Assembly (NCBI GenBank): GCA_964545545.1
Contig: CAZJGK010000053.1
Coordinates: 1-23,181, forward strand
Direction of reading: 5' to 3'
Length of the DNA: 23,181 nucleotides
Source of the DNA: JAHJTW01 sp964545545
GTDB lineage: Bacteria; Krumholzibacteriota; Krumholzibacteriia; LZORAL124-64-63
The notes beneath the pieces are model-generated. The model was given only the letters and a program-made list of their open reading frames with translations, was not told the origin of the DNA and did not search any database. The translations under genes and the position numbers were made by a program. Shown here one piece after another: positions 1 to 8,652 of the stretch. Numbering within the stretch: the first letter of the stretch is position 1; the number at the start of each line of letters is the position of its first letter.

Positions 1-1
1 C

Positions 2-1585
2 GAGAAGTGGGGTCTGCCGATCTGGAAGGACGACCAGGGCGCCTACGTGCATGAGGGACGCTGGCAGCTGATGATCAACGGCGAGTCCTACAAGGTCATC
101 GTCGCCGAAGCCGCCAAGAACGCCCTGGGCATTGAAAACGTCTACGAACGCGTCTTCATCACCGAACCCCTGATGGACGGCGACAAGTGTGTCGGCGCCG
201 TTGGTTTCTCGGTCCGTGAAAACACATTCTACGTGTTCAAGGCCAAGGCCACCGTCTGCGCCATGGGTGGCGCGGTGGGTGTGTTCAAGCCCCGTAGCTC
301 CGGCGAAGGCGCCGGTCGCGCCTGGTACCCGCCCTTCAACTCGGGTGCTTCCGCCTACTTCACCATCAAGGCCGGCGCCGAGATGACCTGCCAGGAAGTG
401 CGGTTCATTCCCGTGCGCTTCAAGGACGCCTACGGTCCGGTGGGAGCCTGGTTCTTGCTGTTCAAGGCCACCGCCACCAACGCCCTGGGTGGAAACTACA
501 TGCAGGAGCGTCGTCCCGAGTTGCAGAATTGGGAACCGTACGGCGCGGTCAAGCCCGTACCCGCCAACCTCCGCAACTACCTCATGATGCTGGATGTCAT
601 GGAAGGCAAGGGTCCCATCTACATGCAGACCGCCGAAGCGATCCAGAAGATCGCCCAGAGCGAAACGGATCCCAAGGCTGCCAAGAAGAAGCTCAAGGAG
701 CTCGAGTCCGAAGCTTGGGAAGACTTCCTGGACATGACGATTTCCCAGGCCATCCTCTGGGCTGCGAGCAACATCCAGCCCGAAGAATCCCCCTCGGAGA
801 TCGCCGCCGCGGAGCCTTATTTCATCGGTTCCCACTCCGGCGCTTCCGGTGCCTGGGTGAGCGGTCCGAAGGATCTCGCTCCCGCGGAATACTTCTGGGG
901 CTACGAGAACATGACCACGGTCAAGGGTCTCTTCGCCGCCGGTGACGCCTCGGGCGCCTCGTCGCACAAGTTCTCCTCCGGTTCCCACGCCGAGGGTAGG
1001 ATCGCGGGCAAATCCGCCGCCCGTTACGTGGTCAACGAGAAGCTGGACGGGATCAAGTACGACGATGCCGCCATCGAAGAGATGAAGAACACGATCCTCA
1101 ATCCACTGAAGCTGTACGAGGAAAGCCAGCCGAACTCGACGCAGCCGGATGTCAACCCGGGTTACATTCTGCCCAAGATGTTCATGATGCGCATGCAGAA
1201 GCTCATGGACGAGTACGCGGGTGGTGTGACGGCCCAGTTCACGACGTCCAAGCCGAACCTCGAAAGGGCGCTGGAGCTGCTGGCTCTGCTGCGCGAGGAT
1301 TCCGAAAAACTCGGCGCTCCGAACCTGCACCAGCTCATGAGGTGCTGGGAGAACGTGCACCGCAGCTACCAGGCTGAAGCGCATGTCCGGGCGATGCTGT
1401 TCCGCGAAGAGACCCGCTGGCCGGGCTACTACTTCCGGAGCGACAAACCCAAGATGGACAACGAGAACTGGCATGTTTTCGTCAACGGCAAACTGGACAG
1501 AGGGACCAATGATTGGACCTTCAAGAAGGTGCCGATTGCTCACGTCTTCGGTGAGGCGTCGGATCACGAACTCGTCGGCGGATGA
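2..1585 (+). CDS. aprA: Adenylylsulfate (APS) reductase alpha subunit, 5'-truncated by window edge
   Basis: This is the C-terminal 527 residues of AprA, the FAD subunit that interconverts APS and sulfite plus AMP in the cytoplasm with AprB. The frame is open to the window edge, so the in-frame GTG at 47 is not a start; AprA is usually about 650 residues, so roughly 125 N-terminal residues (start of the FAD domain, and presumably aprB upstream) lie outside. Family-typical stretches are visible: RSSGEGAGRAWYPPFNSG near the front, EVRFIPVRFKDAYGPVGAW, the GSHSGASGAW segment that carries a substrate-site histidine in characterised AprA, and the GLFAAGDASGASSHKFSSGS stretch closing the flavin site. 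The usual aromatic/charged C-terminal region (RWPGYYFRSDKPKMDNENWH) is intact. A strong hairpin terminator follows the stop, so apr and the downstream qmo genes are probably separate transcripts. Confidence 0.97.
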   Translation, partial: EKWGLPIWKDDQGAYVHEGRWQLMINGESYKVIVAEAAKNALGIENVYERVFITEPLMDGDKCVGAVGFSVRENTFYVFKAKATVCAMGGAVGVFKPRSSGEGAGRAWYPPFNSGASAYFTIKAGAEMTCQEVRFIPVRFKDAYGPVGAWFLLFKATATNALGGNYMQERRPELQNWEPYGAVKPVPANLRNYLMMLDVMEGKGPIYMQTAEAIQKIAQSETDPKAAKKKLKELESEAWEDFLDMTISQAILWAASNIQPEESPSEIAAAEPYFIGSHSGASGAWVSGPKDLAPAEYFWGYENMTTVKGLFAAGDASGASSHKFSSGSHAEGRIAGKSAARYVVNEKLDGIKYDDAAIEEMKNTILNPLKLYEESQPNSTQPDVNPGYILPKMFMMRMQKLMDEYAGGVTAQFTTSKPNLERALELLALLREDSEKLGAPNLHQLMRCWENVHRSYQAEAHVRAMLFREETRWPGYYFRSDKPKMDNENWHVFVNGKLDRGTNDWTFKKVPIAHVFGEASDHELVGG

Positions 1586-1615
1586 TTCGCAACCTGCACG
1601 GCGGATGATGTGATG

Positions 1616-1658
1616 AAGGAGGCCCCAGGTGCGAAGGCGCTTGGGGTCTCCTTTCGAT
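1616..1658 (+). terminator. Intrinsic terminator after aprA
   Basis: A long stem forms between 1616-1627 (AAGGAGGCCCCA) and 1642-1653 (TGGGGTCTCCTT), 12 pairs with one G-T wobble. The intervening bases 1628-1632 and 1637-1641 continue the stem with further pairs or wobbles down to a GAAG tetraloop at 1633-1636. The stem is followed by TTTCGATTTT. This is a convincing rho-independent terminator that ends the apr transcript. Confidence 0.85.
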
Positions 1659-1719
1659 TTTGGCAGGGAGGGAACGGTCTTTGGACCATGCCTTGAAGAA
1701 CTCGAGAACGGAGATTGCC

Positions 1720-2580
1720 ATGAACAACCCGATGAATGACAAACCGGACACCAACGGGCAGGCGGCTCCGCCGGAGGGCGTGGATCCCCTGAAGGGCCGT
1801 CGGCAGCTCAATGGCGACGACACCTTTCACTTCGGATGCCACAAAGGACTCGAGTGCTTTACCCATTGCTGCCGGGACATCAACATCCTGTTGACCCCGG
1901 CCGATGTGTTGCATCTGGCGCGCCGACTCGAGATGTCCACCACGGACTTTCTCGATAAACACACCCAGATGCCCATCACCAAGGAACTCCATCTACCGGT
2001 GGTCATGCTCAAGATGGGTTCGGATCCCGAAAAGCGCTGCTCTTTCGTCAGTGAAGAGGGTTGCGGCGTCTACGAGGACCGACCCTGGGCCTGCCGGATG
2101 TACCCCCTGGGATCGGCCCTGCCGCCGGCCCGGGCGGGCGAAGATACCCAACCGGTCCACTTCCTGGTCGAGGACGATTTTTGCAAGGGCCACACCGAAA
2201 AGCAGGAATGGACCGTCAAGAGCTGGAAGGACGACCAGAACCTGCATCTCCAGGAGGAGTTGGAGACCGGTTTCCGTGAAATCGTCTCGCACCCCTGGTT
2301 CATCGGAGGCCAGCGCCACCTCGATCCCAAGCGGATGGAAATGTTCTACACCTCCTGCTACGACCTGGACACCTTTCGCAGATTCGTTTTTTCCACTTCC
2401 TTCACCGAACGGTTCGAACTGGAGGAAGAACTTCTGGAGCAATTGAAGACGGACGACGAGGCCCTCCTGCGGTTTGCCTTCCGCTGGCTGCGCTTCGCCC
2501 TTTTCGCCGAGCCGACCATGACCGTGACTGATAGCGCGGCCCAGGCGGCAACCGGTGCAACCATGGAGAGGGAATCATGA
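1720..2580 (+). CDS. YkgJ-family cysteine-cluster protein (putative Zn/Fe-binding) leading the qmo operon
   Basis: A 286-residue soluble protein of the YkgJ (zinc- or iron-chelating domain, PF03692-like) type. The N-terminal metal motif is Cys40, Cys46, Cys50, Cys51, followed by a DINILLTPADVLHLARRL helix typical of the family. A second group is Cys107, Cys115 and Cys125, the last in DRPWACRMYPLG, the family signature region. The C-terminal third is acidic and helical. I chose the ATG at 1720 because CGGAG lies 6 bases upstream; an upstream in-frame TTG at 1660 sits right behind the terminator and has no good ribosome site. The stop overlaps the qmoA start as ATGA (2577-2580), so it is translationally coupled to qmoA. 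Its biochemical role is unknown. By context it may help metal loading or electron flow of the AprBA-Qmo pair, but that is inference. Confidence 0.85.
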   Translation: MNNPMNDKPDTNGQAAPPEGVDPLKGRRQLNGDDTFHFGCHKGLECFTHCCRDINILLTPADVLHLARRLEMSTTDFLDKHTQMPITKELHLPVVMLKMGSDPEKRCSFVSEEGCGVYEDRPWACRMYPLGSALPPARAGEDTQPVHFLVEDDFCKGHTEKQEWTVKSWKDDQNLHLQEELETGFREIVSHPWFIGGQRHLDPKRMEMFYTSCYDLDTFRRFVFSTSFTERFELEEELLEQLKTDDEALLRFAFRWLRFALFAEPTMTVTDSAAQAATGATMERES

Positions 2581-3836
2581 ACCATTCGCATGCAGCGCCC
2601 CTGATGGTCGTCGGGGCGGGAATCGCCGGTCTGACCGCGGCACTCGAGGCCGCCGAGGCCGGTCGGGAAGTCATCCTTGTCGAGTGCGAGCCGTCCATCG
2701 GCGGCCGTGTTCTGCGCAGCCACAACTACTTTCCCAAGCTCTGTCCGCCCAGCTGCGGCATGGAGATCAATACGCGGCGTCTGGAGCGCAATCCCCGCAT
2801 CATGTTGTTCACCAGCACCACGGTGACCAAGGCCGAGCGCAGCGGCGACGACTGGTCCGTGACGCTCAAGACCGCGCCGGCCTACGTCAATTCCCGCTGC
2901 ACCGTCTGCAACGAATGCGCCAAAGTGTGCCCGACCAAGGTTCCGGACCCCTTCAACATGGGGCTGACCGAGGTGCCGGCCATCCGTCTGCCGCATCTGG
3001 ATGCCTGGCCCTCACGTTACGTGCTGGATCGGGCGGCTTGTCCCGACGGCTGCACCGCCTGTGTCGATGCGTGCAAGTTCGGCGCCATCGACCTGGACGC
3101 CCAGCCCGTGGAAAAAACCGTCACCGTAAGCGCGGTCGTCATGGCCACCGGCTGGCACCCCTATCCGTTGCAGAACCTGACCGATCTCGGCGGGGGCGTG
3201 CTGCCCAACGTCATCAATAACGTGACCCTCGAACGTCTCGCGGCGCCGACCGGGCCGACCGCCGGCAAGATCCTGCGTCCCTCCGACGGCGCCGCCCCCC
3301 AGCGGGTGGCCTTCGTCCAGTGCGCGGGCTCGCGCGACGTCAACCATCTGCCCTACTGCTCGGGTGTGTGCTGCCTGGCTTCCATGAAGCAGGCCATGTA
3401 CGTGAAGACTCAACTGCCCGAGAGCGAAGTCACCATCTATTACATCGACCGCCGCACGCCCGGCCGCAACGAGGATATGCTCACAAGGGTCAACGATCTC
3501 GAAGGCGTCACCCTGGTCAAGGGCAAGGTCGGCAAGGTGGAGGCCGACGGCGCCGATAACATGGTCCTGAGGGTCGAAGACGTGGAAAACGGCCGGTTGC
3601 TCGAGGCCAAGGCCGACCTGGTGGTTCTGGCCACGGGCATGGTCTCCAACCTGGGCACGGAAACGTCCCCGTTCGCCTTCCAGACCGATCCCGACGGCTT
3701 CGGTCTGGACAACAAGGAAGCCAAACTGTTCGTGACCGGCGTGGCCAAGCGGCCTGAGGACGTCGCCGCATCGGTCAGAGATGCCACCGGAACAGCCGCG
3801 AAAGCCTGTGTTGCAGCAACAGGAGGTGCAAAATGA
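2577..3836 (+). CDS. qmoA: Quinone-interacting membrane-bound oxidoreductase subunit A
   Basis: A 419-residue HdrA-related flavoprotein, part of the QmoABC complex that moves electrons between membrane quinones and APS reductase. Residues about 8-40 are an ADP-binding Rossmann fold (VVGAGIAGLTAALEAAEAG, then E and GGRV). One iron-sulfur-type motif is Cys108, Cys111, Cys114, Cys118, and a second is Cys155, Cys159, Cys162, Cys166. The HdrA-type signature CAGSRDVNHLPYCSGVCC lies near residues 250-265, and a second dinucleotide element (VLATGMVSN) near 350. Length fits the QmoA family. The start overlaps the upstream stop, and its own stop overlaps the qmoB start (ATGA at 3833-3836), so ykgJ-qmoA-qmoB are translationally coupled. 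Confidence 0.95.
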   Translation: MNHSHAAPLMVVGAGIAGLTAALEAAEAGREVILVECEPSIGGRVLRSHNYFPKLCPPSCGMEINTRRLERNPRIMLFTSTTVTKAERSGDDWSVTLKTAPAYVNSRCTVCNECAKVCPTKVPDPFNMGLTEVPAIRLPHLDAWPSRYVLDRAACPDGCTACVDACKFGAIDLDAQPVEKTVTVSAVVMATGWHPYPLQNLTDLGGGVLPNVINNVTLERLAAPTGPTAGKILRPSDGAAPQRVAFVQCAGSRDVNHLPYCSGVCCLASMKQAMYVKTQLPESEVTIYYIDRRTPGRNEDMLTRVNDLEGVTLVKGKVGKVEADGADNMVLRVEDVENGRLLEAKADLVVLATGMVSNLGTETSPFAFQTDPDGFGLDNKEAKLFVTGVAKRPEDVAASVRDATGTAAKACVAATGGAK

Positions 3837-6082
3837 ATAAAGTAGGCGTTTTCGTTTGCACCGGCTGTGAAATCGGCGCAGCGGTGGACCTGCAGAATTT
3901 CGAGGATGTCGGGTCCGAGGCTGGGGCCTCCAGTTACTGCACCCATGAGAACCTGTGCTCGCCCGAGGGAGTCGCGCTCATCAAGAGCGCCATCGACGAG
4001 GGCACCGACGGCGTCGTGATCGCCGCCTGCTCGCATCGGGCCAAGATCGAGGAGTTCCGCTTCGATCCGACCAAGGTATACGTCGAACGGGTCAGCCTGC
4101 GCGAACAGGTGGCCTGGTGCCAGCCCCACGGCGAGGAAGACACGCAGATGCTGGCCGAGGATCTGTTGCGCATGGGCGTGGCCCGGGCCAAGACCGTGTC
4201 CACTCCCACTATTCTGAGCGAGGACATCGATCTCACCGTGCTGGTCGTGGGCGGAGGGTTGGCCGGACTGGAAGCCGCCCAGGCGGCCGCCGGCATGGGC
4301 AACCCCGTGGTGCTCGTCGAGTCCGCGGACAAGCTGGGCGGATACGTGGCCGGCATGAAGGACATCGTGCCGGAGACTCCTCCCTACGACACCATTCATG
4401 CCAACCGGATCGACGAGCTCATTGCCGCGGTGGAGTCGAATCCCGGGATCAAGGTCTTCAAGTCCACCCTGACGAAAAAGATCGCCGGCCAGCCCGGCCA
4501 GTTCGACGTCGAACTGGAAGGTCCCGGCGGCAGCGAATCCATGCGCGTGGGCGCCATCGTGCAGGCCACCGGCGCCCAGCCCTACCCCGCCGCCCGGCTG
4601 TCCCATCTCGGTTACGGCGCGTCGCCGGACGTGGTTACCACCCAGGAACTCGAGAAGATGCTCGTGGCCGGCGAGCTTTGCTGTCCTTCCGACGGGCGGG
4701 CGCCGCAGCGCATCGTTTTCGTGCAGTGCGCCGGTTCACGCGATCCCGATCACCTGCCCTATTGCTCGAGCGAGTGCTGCGCCGCATCCCTCAAGCAGGT
4801 CGCGGTGATCCATCGCGATCACCCGGATATTGAAACCGCGGTCGTGTACAAGGATCTGCGCACCCCCGGCCAGCTGGAGCACTTTTACCTGGGTGTCCAG
4901 GATATGCCCAACAGCCTGTTTACCCGCGGCGACGTCGCGGGCGTGGCCAAAGGATCGAGTGGCCGCCTGGCCGTTCAGATCACCGGGAGCCTGCTGGGCG
5001 ACGAGGCCAGCCTCGATGCCGACCTGGTGGTCCTGGCCGTGGGCATGGTGCCCAACGCCGCCGACGGCGAGGCCATTCGCCAGCTCGCCGACGCCCGGAT
5101 GCGCATCGCCAGGCACGAATCCGATTCCCAGGTCAAGGCGGCCCAGGAAATCGAATCGAAGCTCCTGGAGCACGATGGCACCTCGATACTGAACCTGACT
5201 TACCGCCAGGGACCGGACATGCCGGCGCTGCGTTATAAGTTCAACGACTCCCATTTCATATGCTTCCCCTATGAAACCCGCCGGACGGGCATCTATGCCG
5301 CCGGGGCCATGCGGGCTCCCATGGAGCCCGCCCAGGCCGCCGAGGACGGTCTCGGGGCGGCCATGAAGGCCGTCCAGTGCCTGGCCATGGCGGCCAGGGG
5401 CGAGACGGTTCATCCGCGCGCGGGTGATATATCGGTGCCCGAATTCGCTCTGCAGCGCTGCACCCAGTGCAAACGTTGCACCGAGGAATGCCCCTTCGGC
5501 GCCTTGAACGAGGACGCAAAGGGCACGCCGGAATACAACCCGCTCCGCTGCCGCCACTGCGGTATCTGCCTGGGCTCCTGCCCCGAGCGGATCATCAACT
5601 TCCCCGACTATTCGGTGGGCGCCATCGCCGGCATGATCAAGGCGATGGAGGTGCCCGACGAGGACGAGGAGAAACCGCGGGTCATCGCCTTCATGTGCGA
5701 GAACGACGCGATTCCCGCCCTGGACGAAGCAGCCAAGCGGGGGCTCAAGTGGAACCCGTGGGTTCGGGTCATCCCGGTCCGCTGTCTGGGCGCGGTCAAC
5801 GTGGTCTGGATCGCCGATTCCCTGTCCAACGGCATCGACGGCATCCTGCTGATCGGCTGCAAGAAGGGTGACGACTACCAGTGCCACTACATTCGCGGTT
5901 CCGAACTCGCCGACTACAGGATGAACAACGTCCAGGAAACCCTGGACCGACTGTCCCTGGAGCGGGAGCGGATCAAGATCGTGGAACTGGCCCGGAACGA
6001 ATTCGACAGGATCCCTGCCATCTTCGATGATTTCCTCGAGACCATCGACGAAGTGGGACCCAATCCTTACAAGGGCTTCTAG
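3833..6082 (+). CDS. qmoB: Quinone-interacting membrane-bound oxidoreductase subunit B
   Basis: A 749-residue HdrA/MvhD-type flavoprotein of the Qmo complex. The N-terminal about 120 residues form the HdrA front domain with several cysteines (VCTGCEIG, AACSHRAK). An FAD fold starts near residue 135 (VVGGGLAGLEAAQAA). The CAGSRDPDHLPYCSSECC signature lies near 300. Two [4Fe-4S] motifs follow: Cys543, 546, 549, 553 and Cys573, 576, 579, 583. The C-terminal part from about 614 is an MvhD-like domain with Cys622, Cys651, Cys676 and Cys684 in the spacing expected for a 2Fe-2S centre. A perfect AGGAGGT ribosome site sits at 3821-3827, 5 bases before the ATG. The homologous domain fusion in HdrA/MvhD supports a role as the electron-entry subunit facing APS reductase. 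Confidence 0.96.
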   Translation: MNKVGVFVCTGCEIGAAVDLQNFEDVGSEAGASSYCTHENLCSPEGVALIKSAIDEGTDGVVIAACSHRAKIEEFRFDPTKVYVERVSLREQVAWCQPHGEEDTQMLAEDLLRMGVARAKTVSTPTILSEDIDLTVLVVGGGLAGLEAAQAAAGMGNPVVLVESADKLGGYVAGMKDIVPETPPYDTIHANRIDELIAAVESNPGIKVFKSTLTKKIAGQPGQFDVELEGPGGSESMRVGAIVQATGAQPYPAARLSHLGYGASPDVVTTQELEKMLVAGELCCPSDGRAPQRIVFVQCAGSRDPDHLPYCSSECCAASLKQVAVIHRDHPDIETAVVYKDLRTPGQLEHFYLGVQDMPNSLFTRGDVAGVAKGSSGRLAVQITGSLLGDEASLDADLVVLAVGMVPNAADGEAIRQLADARMRIARHESDSQVKAAQEIESKLLEHDGTSILNLTYRQGPDMPALRYKFNDSHFICFPYETRRTGIYAAGAMRAPMEPAQAAEDGLGAAMKAVQCLAMAARGETVHPRAGDISVPEFALQRCTQCKRCTEECPFGALNEDAKGTPEYNPLRCRHCGICLGSCPERIINFPDYSVGAIAGMIKAMEVPDEDEEKPRVIAFMCENDAIPALDEAAKRGLKWNPWVRVIPVRCLGAVNVVWIADSLSNGIDGILLIGCKKGDDYQCHYIRGSELADYRMNNVQETLDRLSLERERIKIVELARNEFDRIPAIFDDFLETIDEVGPNPYKGF

Positions 6083-6095
6083 AGGCAAGGTGGTC

Positions 6096-7313
6096 ATGGT
6101 GGGAAAAAATGAACTGATCCCCTCGGCCGCGTTTCGCGAACAGCTCGCCAAACGCGGCGGCGGCACCGCCGCCCGCTGTTTCCAATGCGCAACCTGTACC
6201 AGTGTTTGCGACCTGACCAAGAACGGCTCGTTGTTCCCCCGCCGGCAGATGCTGGCGTCCCAGTGGGGACTGGCCGACCGGCTGGTCGGAGACCCTGGGG
6301 TGTGGCTGTGCCATCAGTGCAACGACTGCAATGTGAAGTGCCCTCGCGATGCCAAGCCTGGCGACGTGATGCAGTCGATCAGGGCCTTGGCCGTGGAGTT
6401 CCTGTCAGCGCCCCGCTTCGTGGGCAAGCTGGTCGGAAGTGCGGGCAAGACCTGGCCGATCCTGCTTGGTGTCCCCCTGTTGATCTGGTTCCTCGTGCTC
6501 GGACTCACCGTGGGCTTCCACGTGCCCCAGCCTACGAACGACAAGATCATCCACGGCCAGGCTGCCGTCAGCCTGGTCAGCGAGGCTCAGGCCGCCGACG
6601 GCGCCGCGATCGGGACCATCGTCAAGGGCGACGAGACCCGCTTGATCTACGAGGAATTCGTGCCCCACAAGCTGATCTACAGCGTCTACTTCATCACCGC
6701 GGGCCTGGTCCTGCTGGCGATCATCACCAGCGGCCTCCGTTTCTGGAAGCTGCTCGGACTGCACGGGTCACGTTCGGGTTCGTTCCTGGCGAACCTGGTG
6801 CCGGTCCTGGGTGAAATCGGAACGCACAAGCGCTTCGGCAAATGTACCGCCACCAAGGCCCGGCGCTGGGCCCACTTCGGCCTGCTCTGGGGATTCGTCG
6901 GGGCCGCCCTCACCTCGGCCCTGTTGATCGTGGCTCTGTACGTTTCCAAGACGCCGCTGCCTCTGGATCAGCTCCATCCCTACAAGATCCTGGGCAATAT
7001 TTCCGCGGTCCTCCTGGTGGTGGGAGGAATCTGGCTGTTGATCAACCGGATGGGAGATCCCTTGCGGGGCGGCATCTCGCGGCCCTTCGACCTGTTTTTC
7101 CTGCTGGTCGTGTTGCTGGTGATCATCACGGGCGTGCTGACGGAAATCGGTGCTTTTGTCATGGCCCCGTCCCTGGCAGTTGGCATCTACTTCGTCCACC
7201 TGAGCGCGGTGCTGTGCCTGTTCCTTACTTTCCCGTACTCGAAATTCGCCCACATGGTCTATCGCACGCTGGCCATGGTGCACGAACGCATGGCTGAGCC
7301 GGATAACGCATAG
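6096..7313 (+). CDS. qmoC: Quinone-interacting membrane-bound oxidoreductase subunit C
   Basis: A 405-residue fusion of an HdrC-like ferredoxin domain and an HdrE/NarI-like haem b membrane domain, the quinone-reactive subunit of Qmo. The iron-sulfur motifs are Cys28, 31, 34, 38 (CFQCATCTSVC) and Cys72, 75, 78, 82 (CHQCNDCNVKC). After about residue 115 there are six hydrophobic segments, beginning TWPILLGVPLLIWFLVLGL and ending with VGIYFVHLSAVLCLFLTFPY. Histidines in the membrane part (for example HKLIYSVYF, AHFGLLWG, YFVHLSAV) are candidate haem ligands. The ATG at 6096 was chosen because AAGG at 6087-6090 precedes it; an upstream open frame inside qmoB lacks support. It starts 13 bases after qmoB, so the qmo genes form one operon. 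Confidence 0.95.
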   Translation: MVGKNELIPSAAFREQLAKRGGGTAARCFQCATCTSVCDLTKNGSLFPRRQMLASQWGLADRLVGDPGVWLCHQCNDCNVKCPRDAKPGDVMQSIRALAVEFLSAPRFVGKLVGSAGKTWPILLGVPLLIWFLVLGLTVGFHVPQPTNDKIIHGQAAVSLVSEAQAADGAAIGTIVKGDETRLIYEEFVPHKLIYSVYFITAGLVLLAIITSGLRFWKLLGLHGSRSGSFLANLVPVLGEIGTHKRFGKCTATKARRWAHFGLLWGFVGAALTSALLIVALYVSKTPLPLDQLHPYKILGNISAVLLVVGGIWLLINRMGDPLRGGISRPFDLFFLLVVLLVIITGVLTEIGAFVMAPSLAVGIYFVHLSAVLCLFLTFPYSKFAHMVYRTLAMVHERMAEPDNA

Positions 7314-7419
7314 ATTTGAGTTGAAGCGCCCATCCTGGGCATTACACACGCTCTGCCCGAGGCCGGAACTCCTGTCCGGGCCGAGTCCATGGAGATGAAC
7401 CCTTTGGAGGTCGAGTTTC

Positions 7420-8616
7420 ATGATTAAACCGCATGGTTCCGATAAGCTGAATCCTCTGTACGTTGCGGATGACAAAAAACGTTCCGAGTTGCAGAGAGAG
7501 GCCACCGACCTCCCCAAACTGCTGGTCTGCTCCCAGGCCGCAGCCAACGCCGTCATGATGGGCAGCGGTTACTTCAACCCCCTGACCGGGTACATGAGCC
7601 TGGCGGACGCCCTGTCGGTCTGCGCAAAGATGAAGACCACGAGTGGTCTGTTCTTCCCCACGCCCATCGTCAACGTGGTGGCCGACCCCTCGGCCATCAA
7701 GGGCGCCAAGCGCATCGCCCTGCTGGATCCCAACGTCGAAGGTAATCCGGTCATCGCCATCCAGGACGTGACCTCCATCGACGAAGCCACCGACGAGCAG
7801 ATGGCCACCATGACCAAGCAGGCCTACGGCACCGACGATCCGGCCCACCCCGGTGTCGCGGCCTTCAACTCGGTCGGCAAGTTCTTCATCGCCGGACCGA
7901 TCCAGGTTCTTAATTACTCCTACTTCGCCAAGGATTTCCCGGCCACCTTCAAGACCGCCATGGAGATCCGCGATTTGATCCAGAAGCACGGCTGGACCAA
8001 CATCGCCGCCTTCCAGACCCGCAACCCCATGCACCGGGCCCACGAGGAACTGGTTCGCATCTGCATGGAGCGCGAGGGTTGCGACGGCGCCGTGATCCAT
8101 ATGCTGCTGGGCAAGCTGAAGAAGGGCGACATCCCCGCCGATGTGCGTGATGCAGCCATCCGCAAGATGGTCGAGCTGTACTTCCCGCCCAACACGGTTG
8201 AGATCACCGGCTACGGCTTCGACATGCTGTACAGCGGCCCCCGCGAGGCCGTCCTGCATGCCCTGTTCCGCCAGAACATGGGCTGCACGGTCCTGATCGT
8301 CGGCCGCGACCACGCCGGCGTGGGCGACTATTACGGCGCCTTCGAGGCCCAGGAGATCTTCCATACCGACATGGTCAAGGGACAGTTGAAGATCAAGATC
8401 TTCGAGGCCGATCACACCGCCTGGTCGAAGGTCGTGGGTAAAGTGATCATGATGCGCGAAGCGCCGGAGGGTCACAAGAAGGAGGACTTCGTCTTCCTGA
8501 GCGGAACCAAGGTGCGCGAGATGCTGGCCGCCGGCCAGGCGCTGCCGCCCGAATTCGCACGTCCCGAAGTCGCCGAGATCCTGATGAAATACTATCAGAG
8601 CGAAGCGGCCAAGTAG
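7420..8616 (+). CDS. sat: Sulfate adenylyltransferase (ATP sulfurylase), dissimilatory type
   Basis: A 398-residue ATP sulfurylase catalysing ATP plus sulfate to APS plus pyrophosphate (or the reverse in sulfur oxidisers). The PUA-like N-terminal region is followed by the catalytic motif QTRNPMHRAHEEL starting at residue 199, which contains the HxxH-type nucleotide site, and by GRDHAGVGDYYG starting at 295. The C-terminal FLSGTKVREMLAAGQALP element is also typical. There is no APS kinase domain, so it is a stand-alone monomer type as found beside aprBA and qmo. A clear GGAGGT site (7406-7411) lies 8 bases before the ATG. The 106-base gap after qmoC allows a separate promoter, but I see no convincing one. 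Confidence 0.97.
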   Translation: MIKPHGSDKLNPLYVADDKKRSELQREATDLPKLLVCSQAAANAVMMGSGYFNPLTGYMSLADALSVCAKMKTTSGLFFPTPIVNVVADPSAIKGAKRIALLDPNVEGNPVIAIQDVTSIDEATDEQMATMTKQAYGTDDPAHPGVAAFNSVGKFFIAGPIQVLNYSYFAKDFPATFKTAMEIRDLIQKHGWTNIAAFQTRNPMHRAHEELVRICMEREGCDGAVIHMLLGKLKKGDIPADVRDAAIRKMVELYFPPNTVEITGYGFDMLYSGPREAVLHALFRQNMGCTVLIVGRDHAGVGDYYGAFEAQEIFHTDMVKGQLKIKIFEADHTAWSKVVGKVIMMREAPEGHKKEDFVFLSGTKVREMLAAGQALPPEFARPEVAEILMKYYQSEAAK

Positions 8617-8652
8617 CACTGGTTCGCAGACCGAGAAAGGAATCGGATTGTC

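Noticed and set aside
1660..1719. N-terminal extension of the YkgJ-type gene from a TTG
   Set aside because: It begins in the terminator tail, lacks a ribosome site, and the ATG at 1720 has one.
7328..7340. GCCCA/TGGGC hairpin between qmoC and sat as a terminator
   Set aside because: Only five pairs with a 3-base loop and no T-run; too weak to claim.
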